Shown here piece after piece: positions 54,413 to 64,000 of a stretch of DNA of 64,000 nucleotides (within the stretch, counting starts at the first letter, position 1; the number at the start of each line of letters is the position of its first letter). This DNA comes from Apoda limacodes. Its lineage: Eukaryota; Arthropoda; Insecta; Lepidoptera; Limacodidae. The position numbers and the translations under genes are program-made. The stretch is taken from NCBI GenBank assembly GCA_946406115.1, contig OX291550.1, positions 31,472,722-31,536,721 of the forward strand, written 5' to 3'. Under the pieces are notes generated by a model, which was not told the DNA's origin, ran no database searches, and worked only from the letters and a program-made list of their open reading frames with translations.

Positions 54413-54714
54413 GTGCTATAAAAATAATACATTTTGTCTAATATGTTAATACAATAGTTTTGTTATAACGTCTTCCTTCTGCCAATAATGAAAATGTCCA
54501 CGCCCTTACCCTAGGCGCAGCAAGTGGGCTTGCCACGCAAATGTAATAAATAATAAGGAAAATAAAGTCCAAAATTTTTATTTCAATGTTTTATTTAAAA
54601 GCCGAGCATGTTTTCACACACTTGTAAGAAGATTCAATGTGACCGATGTGCTTGCATGTGTTTGACGAGATTTCCAATTCTAGGTTCAATAGAAGATAGT
54701 GCCCGTGCCCCTTT

Positions 54715-54861
54715 TTACGTGTTGTTGTGCTTCCCTAAGGGGATACCACACTTTGAAAGCAATGCTTTAAGGGATGTGAAGTACACCCAAGCATTAGTAA
54801 TAATAACTGCACATGTAGGATAAAATCTTTGGGACTCCACATAGTAGTTTTCTGAGGACAT
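54715..54861 (-). CDS. Possible last exon of an unidentified host gene
   Basis: An open minus-strand frame of 48 codons, from 'ATGTCCTCAG' to a TAA, reads 'SENYYVESQRFYPTCAVII' and 'SLKALLSKCGIPLGKHNNT'. The composition looks protein-like. The bases 'acatgtcctcag' just before 'AAAACTACTATG' would also serve as an acceptor, in which case the ATG is not the start. Downstream (about 54600-54560, minus) there are two AATAAA signals. I do not recognise the protein and could not find an upstream exon, so it may be a pseudogene. Confidence 0.35.
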   Translation of the reverse strand: MSSENYYVESQRFYPTCAVIITNAWVYFTSLKALLSKCGIPLGKHNNT

Positions 54862-54869
54862 GTTATGTT

Positions 54870-56600
54870 CACAGATGTGTGGCTTAGAATATTATGAAAG
54901 AATAACACTCAATTTTTATGCCAATATATACACCAAATCTGACAGTTATAATTATGAATGTGTAAGTCAGAATAATTAGAAAGAAAAACATCAAAAATAA
55001 TTGATAAATATATGTATATTACAAACTTACTTTAAATAAATAATTTAACTATAAATACCTTATGTTTATTATTATCATTAATAGGTAAAATTATATAAAA
55101 TTATATTTTTTTTCTCTCACCCCCTTTTAGTTACTCTGACCAATGTGTCTTGATAGTTAATTTTATTAACATCTCAATTGCTATCCTTTAAAATTTCAAG
55201 TACATTTACTTAATTAGGAAAAGCAAGGCTACCCAGTCATGATTTTCTACAATTCTTCCCCAAGTTGAAATTAGACATGTATAGTCCTTTTTGAGCACAG
55301 TATAAGCTTGAATTGCAGGTATATTTCATGTCTTCATATAATGGGTTTAAAGTTTATAACTATTTAACATTACTGATTAAGACAGAATAAGTAACTAAGG
55401 TTAATGACTATAGTAATACTATGTAGTTCTCGAATTTAGTACCAGGATGTCCTGCAGATGGTCTACAGCACTAGCCTTTTCTTAGTCGAAAGATTTCTTA
55501 GGGTGTGCGAGCACAATTATCACGGCTGCCAGGCTGCCTTGCGTTGAACCGTGTACCTACGTTGGCTTTGGCTCAGTTTTCAATGCATGCAATTGTTTAC
55601 TTGTTTGAAGATAAAAGACTGATATTTCAAAATCCATTTTTCGCCTCTAGCGCCTTTTCTGAGATTTGATGCTATAAAATCATGTGTTTTGTACGATACC
55701 GGCGTAGTAGTATTTGTTTCCTTTTTGATTATGATAATGAATAAGCTCCATACGTTTTGTACATATATTTGAGCTCTTATCTCGGTGATACTAAAAAGTG
55801 ACGCTTCTTTCTTGTTGCAAAAATAATGAGAGCACTCGATTCACAATAGCATTGTGCGTTTATTTATTTTTAAAATTGTAAACAAATCAGCCATTTTAAA
55901 CGTTCAGCATCTATAGCTGAGTGTTACTTCAGAAATTGTTATCCTCTGTTTGCTTATAATAGTTTATTCAACACAAAATTAAATGAAACATAGATTTTCG
56001 TAATAAGAGAGTTGGTGTAAAAGTTATTTTAGTCAAATCTTAAGAAGCCTTTTCGCACTTTTTATTGCAAATATTTAGCAAACGGGGCTGTTTTTAAATT
56101 TAAAGGCTATGTGCAGAACGCACTTTAGTGGTAGTATTACATGGCAAGAAAATAGAAGGAAATTCAGCCAATAACAAATCATCAGTACCCTAGCCAATAG
56201 GGAAGGGGGAAACTTTCTCGCTGTGGTCAAACATGTGACGTCACGCGTCTAATCTTTACTGGGGTGATCATTACTGGCACGGCCTGCTAAAGTTACACCC
56301 CGCAATGTTTACATCAGCGTCTAAAGTTTGCTGGGGTGGTCATTACAGAGCGTACAGTTTGCGTCGAATGTTTCTCGGTGTGTACATTCTTGGGGTGAAC
56401 TTTGTATGGACTCACTTACACTACAAGTATTATTCCTTATTTTGTGGCGTTACCATAGACTATAATTTCTGTAATTTAGCGTTACCATAGATAAATAGCC
56501 TCAGACTTGTATGGTTTTAGTGAATTTTTAGACCAATAATCCCTATCAAATTCTGTACAATTCTAATTTAAAGCGCTCACTAAATCTGATGCGTTACGAT
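54870..56600. other. AT-rich gene-free stretch with motif cluster
   Basis: No gene supported. At 56261-56397 the words 'ggggtgatcattac', 'ggggtggtcattac' and 'cattcttggggtg' recur; see the inverted repeat at 33378. 'gtgacgtcacgcg' (56236) is a palindromic cAMP-response-type word. Confidence 0.5.
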
Positions 56601-56821
56601 TTTAAGTTATTTTGAATACGCACCGCAACACGCCGCGTCGCAGTGCGCCCAGCCTTAAGCGCAAAACACACAGAAGGGGCGCTTTATGCGCGGGCATGAT
56701 GCGGGCGCGGTGCAAGCGTGGCACGGATAAGGCACGGACGCGACATTAAATTACACAGAAGAGGCGACGATATGCCCGGGTCTGTCAGTATACAATTGCA
56801 TACTGATGTTATTGCGACAGC

Positions 56822-57001
56822 ATGTATTCCTCTTCAGAAGTTGAAGATGCGCTTGCTTTGCTGCAACTCATTAATATGCAGAGACAAAGAAGATATTGGG
56901 TGCACCCCATTTGGAAATTAGCAGAAGAGCATAGATATTTTAAGATAATAGAAAAATTATATGAATATCTTGCACACTTCTATTACAGTACTCCGACTTA
57001 G
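56822..57001 (+). pseudogene. PIF/Harbinger transposase N-terminal fragment
   Basis: A 59-codon ORF starting 'MYSSSEVEDALALLQLINMQ' and continuing 'RRYWVHPIWKLAEEHRYF'. 'RR.WVHP' followed by 'K.....GE/EHRYF' is the hallmark start of Harbinger transposases. After 'EYLAHFYYSTPT' it stops, so the catalytic domain is missing. It lies in a GC-rich 560-base island (about 56600-57160) that also has 'cacacagaaggggcgc' and 'cacagaagaggcgac'. This suggests a short non-autonomous element whose termini I could not define. Confidence 0.65.
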
Positions 57002-57169
57002 TGTGGTTATAGAGAGCAGGATATTGCTCAACTATCTGGCAGAATTCTATATTGTATTCAATATCGTCACGCATGTTTGTAAAATATGTTCGTACTGTAT
57101 AACAAGCGACGTGCCCCAGGCGTGCTGCTCCGGTTGCGACTGCTAGCGGCGCGGGTCGCTATTTTATAT

Positions 57170-58430
57170 ATATCTGTAATTAAGGTCTATCTTAATTAAA
57201 TAAATAGTTTTAAATACGTAATCCACAAAAGTGACACAAATAGCAGGCTAATTTTAAAAAAAAAACTTACCATAAAGGTCTTTACTCCAAAACGATTATC
57301 CGAGAAATGGCAAGCTGTCACAAAAACTGGTTGCCTGTAAAGTCGGTATACGGGCGAAAGTTTTACGTGACAATGATTTTATGTCTGTCTCTCTCGCTCT
57401 TAGGCGGGCGCGTGCCTCTCACTCGCTCTCATTGTGAGCGCATAACGTGAGCGGAGCGTAACGCAGTTTCTTGAAGTGTCACCCGGCAAACCAATTTATA
57501 AGACGTTGTCACGTCAAAAATTCAAGACGGTGCTATGTATGTTATTTGTATTCGTTCAGAAACTGTGGTTCACTGGTTTAAAGGATTATGGCTGCGTTCA
57601 ATAAGTTTATCCATGGAGGTGACATTTCTACCATGCACAAAACTTATAAAATATAGAGAACCCATTACTTTTTTTGTGTTTTAAATATTTGGTGTTTTTT
57701 AGGAAGTATATTCTATGTTTTATCGTAAAATAATATGAATTAATTTATTTACTATTTATAGATTTATCTAATTTCAGTTTGTTTATCGTAAATTGATTTT
57801 GCACACGACATGGAGGTGACGTTTTTGTTACTTTCTTATATATGTTTCTTATAAATATTTATACTGTGTAAGTTTGAATATAAATCTTATTATTAAAAGT
57901 ACTTCCATGAAATATATATAAAGATTCTAGAATTAATACCAGTGCTTCATTTTTTAACACAAATGCACAAAAAAAATATGCAAAAATGAGAATGATCCAA
58001 ATACAAAGGAATTTATATTTGCCCATTTTATTTAAAATGTTATTGAAGGTAATTATAGACATTCTTGTAAGAGTATTTTTATATTTGTCAAGATGCGACC
58101 TTGAATGAGCAGAAATCGTGTTGAATTATTCATATTATGTATCCAGATTTCACACAACTCATTTTCCATTGAACGTATGAATTTTCCGTTAGTAAAGTGT
58201 TTTCTTATAATATAACGTTTTCTGTATCCATGCTAAAAAATACCCAATGTTTTATTACGTCTGACCCTCCAGTATCTCGAGCGCTGACGGTGTAGCCGAA
58301 GCGGCGCCTTGACCTGCGCGATAAAGTGATTAATATAGTTTATGATTTGATATCGAGGTTTTATATGTAAACAACCATTTTGGGATAACTACAACGGTTA
58401 TTTTTATTTTAAATTTATTTGTTGATTTGT
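57170..58430. other. AT-rich gene-free stretch
   Basis: No gene supported. 57350-57510 is GC-richer with 'tctgtctctctcgctcttag' and 'gagcgcataacgtgagcgga', a combination I associate with lepidopteran MITEs. 'catggaggtgac' occurs twice (57613 and 57810). Confidence 0.45.
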
Positions 58431-58458
58431 TGGGTTGGGTTACCTTCGTACAGTTGTC

Positions 58459-59620
58459 AGTGGGGTAGATTCGTACTGTACGAATGCTCCCCACTCTGAA
58501 CTGCGTAAGTAAAAAGATCTTATTCCATGAATATTGTTATTATTATTTCAGAACCATTATGCCGCGAGTATATGTAAAAAAAGGGACAAGATCGGGAGAT
58601 GTAAATGAAGACACAATGAAGTCAGCGATAGAAGAAGTTTTTAATAAAACATTGTCTATTAGAAAATCTGCGCAAAAATATGGAAGTAATCCGGCCCTAC
58701 CCCAAAGTGGACAGAAACGCGTCGAAAAAGTCGAATAAAGAAAGACAGCCAGGAAAAACGAGAATATATACAGAAACTCCGAAAAAAACAAGGCTAGAAG
58801 GAATAGAGAAAGAAAAACAGTTGAAAAAGAAACAAAAGGCCGAGGAGATGAAACAAGCATTATTTTCTCTATCAACCAAACACAAAAAACTTAAGAAAAC
58901 TGTAAATACAACTAAATCAAAGAGGCAAAAGAAAACTGTAAATCCTGACAGTGAAAATGAGACTGATTCTAAGGATGACGCTAATGTAAGTTTAAGAGAA
59001 ACTTCTTGCTCTCCCACAGAAGAGATGTCTGAGGAATCGGATTTTCAAGATGAAACTCCAGTTATATCAGTTAACATCAAAGAAGGATGTTTCGTCCTTG
59101 TAAAATTCGCGAAAAAAGGGGTCTGTTCTATATTATGTTGGGCAGGTGCTTAAAAAATACAGTTGATTAATTATTTATCCTATTAAAAAGAGAAAAAATT
59201 ATCACAAGTTTTTTGTTACTAAAAAATAAGAAGTTATTATTAGTATTCAAGTACTTAAAAAAGAATAATCGTTAATTGTTACTACATAAAGGCTGATTTA
59301 GTGTTAACTTTGATCTCAATAAATGATAATATTACATTGAATAAATGGTTTTTACTTTGATTGTACGAAGGTTCCCCACTATGAACGAATGTACCCTACG
59401 GTATGTACGAAACTACCCCACGTGTGGGGTAGTTTCGTACGTTTCCCATTTTTGAGAAAAATCACTGTAGCATCGCCATGCTGCTTGGTATCCTAAAGAC
59501 ACTTAATTATTATTAAAGCCAGATAAGTAAGGTATATAGCAGCATTGAATTTATTATAAAATTGTTAACAGTTATTTTTTTATGTGGCTTACAAAAAAAT
59601 GTGTACGAATCCTACCCACT
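58459..59620 (+). mobile_element. Internally deleted pogo/psq-type DNA transposon with motif-rich ends
   Basis: The coding remnant at 58559-59153 is bracketed by short motifs of the type GTGGGGTAGATTCGTAC in both orientations. On the left there is an imperfect inverted pair (58459-58476 and 58478-58495). On the right there is one at 59362-59380, then a perfect inverted pair of 17 bases with a 2-base spacer (59405-59440), and one more at 59603-59620. These may be subterminal transposase-binding sites. No clear target duplication (TA expected) was fixed, so the borders are approximate. Confidence 0.6.
58559..59153 (+). pseudogene. psq-domain transposase, DDE core deleted
   Basis: A 5'-UTR intron is suggested by 'gcgtaagt' (58503) and 'ttattatttcag' (58541-58552), seven bases before the ATG at 58559. 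The N-terminus 'MPRVYVKKGTRSGDVNEDTM' and 'TLSIRKSAQKYG' is a psq-type helix-turn-helix as in pogo/CENP-B-like transposases. Directly after 'QKYG' the sequence jumps, in another frame, to 'PYPKVDRNASKKSN', 'RQPGKTRIYTETP' and a Lys/Glu-rich coiled stretch, which in full-length relatives follows the DDE domain. The C-terminus 'EGCFVLVKFAKK' then loses frame near 59120; another frame reads 'YYVGQVLKKYS'. About 300 residues with the catalytic core are missing. Confidence 0.65.
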
Positions 59621-59903
59621 CTCCCCTACCTCTTTTGAAAGTTTCTAAGCCATAGATTAATATATGTATACTGGTAATTCTAAGCTTAAAGAGGTCATGC
59701 ACTTTTTAGGTATTTGATTTTTTGTGTATTATAATACTTAAAGTTTTCTTTTTCTATTTATTTATACATATAAAATGCTTTGTCCTGAATGACTGCACAG
59801 CACAGCACAGCCTAAACTGCTGATCGTAGAAATCTGAAACTAGAAGTTCTTTCTTTGTTCTTTGTATGATGTAGGCATCCGATAAGAAAGGCGTTCCGAA
59901 AGG

Positions 59904-60250
59904 GTCAAGTGCGAGTCGGGCTCGCGCAATAAGGGTAAACCGATTGTAACGAAATTTTGGTAAGTTCTTATGCACACGCCATGGAAGTTTTCTGATAAAG
60001 AAAAAAAGGGTTAAGTGCGAGTCGGACAGGGTCAAGTGCGAATCGGACTCGCGCAATAAGGGTAAACCGATTTTTATGAAATTTTGGTAAATTGTTATGC
60101 ACACGCTTGGGAAGGTTTCTGAGAAAGAAAAAACGGGTCAAGTGCGAGTCAGACAGCGTCAAGTACGAGTCGGACTTATGCAATAAGGATAAACCGGTTG
60201 TGATAAAATTTTGGTAAGTTGTTATGCACACGCCGGGGAAGGTATCTGAA
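59904..60250 (+). repeat. Three tandem copies of a lepidopteran GAGTCGGAC repeat
   Basis: Three consecutive units of about 105-127 bases. Each starts 'gggtcaagtgcgagtcggac' (or variant), continues 'gcaataagggtaaaccgatt', 'gaaattttggtaag' and 'gttatgcacacgc', and ends 'tctgagaaagaaaaa'. The reverse complement of one unit, with an expanded 21-base subrepeat, is at 5307-5545. The minus-strand ORFs over it are artefacts of the repeat. Confidence 0.85.
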
Positions 60251-60650
60251 TTAGTACAACCCTTTCACAATAGGTTGGTGCGGCATTTGTTTTAAAAAAA
60301 GAAACAACGTTCGCCGGGTTAGGTGATTTGATATAAAAGCTTGTCACGAGCTTGTTACATAGATTTTTTAATAATGACTTGTGTCAAATCAAGTTACATT
60401 TAATCTTGTTTATTAACACAGGAAAATTTCGCGACAATTCATATTACTTGTGTAGTTGTGCTTTTATTTCATATAAATTGTGTAATATAATATTTTTTTT
60501 TTTTTTTTAATTAATTTATTTTCAATTTTTAGTTGACTTTTCGTATAAGTTTATCGCAAACAGTTGACCAAACCCTCTTGTAGCAGTAGTCCGGTTGTTA
60601 GTCCGGTTGACCGAACTACTGAAACGTTTAAGTTGCAGTAGGGTGAATGA

Positions 60651-61709
60651 GCCATATATCAGCCCCCTAACTTTTTTTTCAACTTTAAATGGTTACTACG
60701 TTTTCATAATAAACAATAACCTAAGACTCTTACTCGTAACTTGTAGCTTGTAATGTTGAGTTTGCATTATTATGCATAAAAATGACAAGATACTAGTAAA
60801 ACTATTAAAAAACATGTTTTTGTGAATTTTGTGGTATTTGCCAAATTTTAGCTGCCTTGGATGTAATAACAGCCTCAAGCGTACCAAACATCAGCCTAGC
60901 ATTTTTTCGTGATTTAGATGCTTAAATGCTCTAAGATTTGATAGAAATATTTTTACCATACATTTAGGCCATGTGATTCGTTGCTAGTGGCAAAGAAAAT
61001 TCATACTACTACTACTAGCTTTCATACGCTACTTAGCCTGCGTGGGATTCTTACATGAACCTCTGATTTAACAGAGTTAACAAGTATTCTGTGTTAGTCT
61101 TTGTTCCTCCGTCTACCCTTTAACGAAAATCAAGTAGACCCTTGCATCTTCGACATATATAAAGCCTCCTAACTCCAGATATATTGCATTACGAACAGTG
61201 TTGCGGTGATAGGCTCACCACCTGTCATGTAGAACTAAAGTAGTTGGTGAAAAGAAACAATCCCCTAAATAATGATATTATATATAAATATATATGGGGA
61301 TAAAAACCGTTAAGGCATAAAGATAAAAAACTAAAAGCATAGTTATTATATCAATTACTACAAGTCTCACTATACAAATAACTTAAACAAAATAATGGAA
61401 AAGACTTATGGTTGTGATTGTACTTCACAATTCATTTGTTACTATTTTAGTTAATAAATGACGATATACTCATATGAAACCTTAGGAAGTTGTTTCTAAA
61501 GTAAGGTTATACTAGATAAACATATTTTAACATGTTATAAATAATGTCAAGCACGAAAAAGTACAATCGCAAACAAAAATCGATAATTGAGTAAAAAATA
61601 AAAGTGGTGGCTGATATTTGGATCAATTTTGATTAGTTCCGGTACCAAATTTCAGCCACCCCGGCTGATATATGGCACTCCATACAAACAAATGGACCAA
61701 ACGTCAGCC
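60651..61709. repeat. Six copies of a GGCTGATATWTGG motif in both orientations
   Basis: 'gccatatatcagcc' (60651), 'ccaaacatcagcc' (60884), 'ggctgatatttgg' (61609), 'ccaaatttcagcc' (61645), 'ggctgatatatgg' (61663) and 'ccaaacgtcagcc' (61697). Four lie within 100 bases. The sequence between the outer copies is AT-rich and has no ORF. This looks like the motif-rich end of a DNA transposon similar in plan to the one at 58.5-59.6 kb; the ORF at 62387-62683 could belong to it. Confidence 0.65.
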
Positions 61710-62386
61710 TTCTATTTAATTCTAAATCCAGGAGAAAATTTACTTAATTTTTCTAAATAACTGTACATAATATTCATACTTGTTCCCCTAAATTATAAAG
61801 ATATACCTAAGCATCAAAGTATGTGAAATATCGCTTACTAAGAGTCCAGAAAAATCACGCGTTTTTGTTAAAATTTACGTGTATTGGCACAACAATCTGT
61901 AAAATGGAGATTAAAAGAACCCTAACGAAGGGATAGGAACGATACAAAACCAAGAAAGGTCGGTGTTTACAGAAAAACGTATAGCCAATTCTTAAATCTG
62001 GATGGTGTAAAATAAACTTCTTATATAGATCTTTGATTGGGCTGGTTAAATATCGTTTCTACTTCTGTACCTTATTGAAAGTTATATACTCATTTTTTCC
62101 AGAAGACATACGGCCGTTAGAATCGTCATTATAAAATGTCTGGATTAAACTTACTATTTTGTTTTGTGATTTAATGTTTTTTGGATATTATTTGATTTCT
62201 TGGATTTAATTAGTGTTGTTTTTTGTGTCATATCTTTTGTATTTTTTAATCTGTTGATCTTCATCTGCAAAATTTTATTCTTTTTCTGTAAGACTTGTAT
62301 AATTTTCTGCAGACTTTTTTTAAACTCTTTCTATCTAATTTGCCTTATTTTAGATTTGCATTGCTCATAACATTGTTGGGAAATAT

Positions 62387-62683
62387 TTAATGGGTCTGTA
62401 ACGTTATATTACTTTCAAGTATTTTTTTATTGGTGTCTTCAATCATAGAAACAGTTTCTGGTAAAGGTACAATTTTTTTCATCTCTTTTTTATTTTCTCT
62501 ATACTTTTTTGCCGCTTCACGCCATTTCTTACGTTGTAACCTTTGTTCTCTTGGAGATTTCTCATTAATTGTTGTTATTTTATTTTTTTCCTTTCTTCTT
62601 TGATATCTCTGTCTTTCTTTTTCCTTTTGTTCTTCATATAGTTCTGGATCTGATTTAAGTTCAGTTGAAGAAGTACAGTCCAT
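62387..62683 (-). CDS. Unidentified Lys/Arg/Glu-rich protein or first exon
   Basis: A 98-codon ORF with an ATG at 62681-62683: 'MDCTSSTELKSDPELYEEQ' followed by a long basic stretch 'KERQRYQRRKEKNK' and 'REQRLQRKKWREAAKKYREN'. It is a predicted charged helix, coiled-coil or nucleic-acid binding. Similar 'PREQR.QRK.WR' segments are known to me from uncharacterised insect proteins that seem to be mobile-element encoded, but I cannot name the family. A gypsy remnant starts immediately at its 5' side, so it may have been cut there, and the real N-terminus may be missing. Confidence 0.4.
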   Translation of the reverse strand: MDCTSSTELKSDPELYEEQKEKERQRYQRRKEKNKITTINEKSPREQRLQRKKWREAAKKYRENKKEMKKIVPLPETVSMIEDTNKKILESNITLQTH

Positions 62684-63991
62684 ATGACAGGGAGTTACTG
62701 GCCATTTACGAAACTATTAAGCATTTTCGTCATATGGTCGAAGCCAGAATTTTTTTATATTTACTGACCACAAGCCTAAGTGGCTTTTGCCTTCTCGAAT
62801 CCACGAGCAAAATGTTCCCCGACACAGTTCAGATATCTCGACTTTATATCCCAATTTTCGACGGATATTCGTTTTATTCCTGGACAGGAGAACATTGTGG
62901 CTGATACGTTGTCAAGAATTAAGGGAAATCAGTACCGCACTCGACTATCAGGCTCTTTCTCAATCTCAAAATACGGATAGTGAGTTACAAAATATTCTCC
63001 AGAATGGCTCGGGACTGAAACTTAAGAAAGTCGCAACTTCAGAGTCCAAGTTAAAACTTTATTGCGACGTTTCACAGAACGTTTTGTCTGGCCAGGGATT
63101 CGCAAAAACTGTAGAGAGTGGACAAAACAATGTTTACACTGTCAACGGTGCCCGTCAAAGTAACCCGTCACACCTCTGCCCCACTTTCCAATTTTCCCAC
63201 TCCTTCGTCGAGGTTCTCTCACATCCACCTCGACATCGTAGGCCCACTTAATGTTGTTTCTGATTACAGGTACTGTCTTACTGTCATCGAAAGATTCACA
63301 CGATGGCCTGAGGCGTACCCACTTAAAGATATAACGGCAGAGACCTGCGCTGACGCCCTGCTATTTGGCTGGATTGCCAGGTTTGGGTGTCCTATCAAAA
63401 TAACCACTCACCAAGGACGCCAGTTTGAATCACATCTCTTCAAGGCGATTACGACGTTGGCTGGTGCACACCATTTTCGTACCACTTTATACCATCCAGC
63501 TTCCAACGGTATGGTCGAGCGTTTACACAGACAGATGAAGGCAGCCATCATGTGCCACGCAGGTTCGCAGTGGACTGAGGCCCTTCCATTAATTCTCCTC
63601 GGCATACGCAGTGCCTGGAAGGAGAACTTACAGGCTTCACCAGCAGAGCTCATTCATATACGGAGAACCACTGTGCCTTCCTGGTCAGTTCATATCATAC
63701 CATACAGCAGCTGATGTACTGGACCTGTCAACACGTCTCTGATCTCACATGGCCAAGCTCTCACCTTGACCAACCTCATGGCACAGGAGTGGACCATTTT
63801 ATGTACCACGAGACCTCTCAGAGACATCTTACGTGTTTTTGCGACAAGACCACGTTCGCAGATCTCTGGAACCACCTTACGCTGGACCATATCGAGTACT
63901 AGAGAGGTTTCCTAAATTTTTTAAGCTGGATCTCAAACGCAAACCAGTTAATGTTTCTATTGATCGTCTGAAACCAGCTTATAATATATAG
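62684..63991 (+). pseudogene. Ty3/gypsy RNase H and integrase remnant
   Basis: Plus-strand pieces in changing frames. 62684-62930: RNase H end, 'YSPYDRELLAIYETIKHFR', and the tether 'FIPGQENIVADTLSRI'. Around 63070-63130 the second half of the zinc-binding domain ('CREWTKQCLHCQRC') is present but the His pair is deleted. 63118-63714: integrase core with the first Asp in 'HLDIVGPL', the second Asp replaced by His ('TTHQGRQFE') and the Glu in 'GMVERLHRQMK'. 63880-63991: C-terminal tail 'YRVLERFPKFFKLDLK' and a stop. The element is inactive. A 3' LTR would lie beyond the right edge. Confidence 0.88.
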
Positions 63992-64000
63992 ATTAAGGAA

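Noticed and set aside
1..64000. tRNA, rRNA or small RNA genes
   Set aside because: No cloverleaf or conserved A/B-box arrangement was recognised by eye; a covariance-model search would be decisive.

Overview
The window reads as nuclear DNA of a moth or butterfly. The evidence is AT-rich DNA packed with repeat families typical of Lepidoptera: LINE ends with (TTTGAC)n tails, the 'pol-like' LINE 3' tail, the repeat carrying a GCGAGTCGGAC-type motif, and short interspersed repeats with CTAGT ends. There are spliced exons, no bacterial-style operons, and no tRNA, rRNA or CRISPR array that I could recognise.

Host gene: the left edge (989-4028, minus strand) holds four consecutive exons of what looks like DNA polymerase theta (mus308/POLQ). 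They comprise one long low-complexity central exon and three short exons of the exonuclease-like domain leading into the polymerase domain. Splice sites and intron phases agree across all four. The helicase part would lie upstream (higher coordinates) and the polymerase palm further left, outside the window. A second possible host exon is a short minus-strand reading frame at 54715-54861 with a poly(A) signal downstream.

Mobile DNA dominates the rest. From left to right: a Ty3/gypsy RT scrap (about 4490-4770, minus); a BEL/Pao gag-protease-RT remnant (6187-7816, minus); minisatellites at 5307, 8386 and 10730; a CR1/Jockey-group LINE (10930-12736); a chimeric LINE 3' end (17688-18496); a long two-ORF LINE (about 20100-27229) split by a Merlin DNA transposon with an intact transposase (23984-25899); further LINE ends and nested copies (27290-30886); a foldback MITE and its relative (34190-36545) around an RT fragment; a decayed Jockey copy (38980-40652) abutting an internally deleted LINE copy; inverted LINE endonuclease fragments (42490-43645); a BEL/Pao integrase (43680-44748); a composite locus in which a CR1-like LINE end is followed directly by a near-complete Jockey element with an in-frame Gag-endonuclease fusion (49512-54412); a PIF/Harbinger transposase scrap (56822-57001); an internally deleted psq/pogo-type transposon (58459-59620); and a Ty3/gypsy RNase H-integrase remnant running to the right edge (62684-63991).

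The genes do not form a pathway. The layout is a record of serial insertion into and around a host DNA-repair gene. The parts most worth attention are the intact Merlin copy nested in a LINE, the Gag-endonuclease fusion, the internally deleted LINE copies, and three families of short motifs repeated in both orientations (58.4-59.6 kb, 60.6-61.7 kb, and 33.4 kb with 56.3 kb). I found no convincing undescribed biological system.
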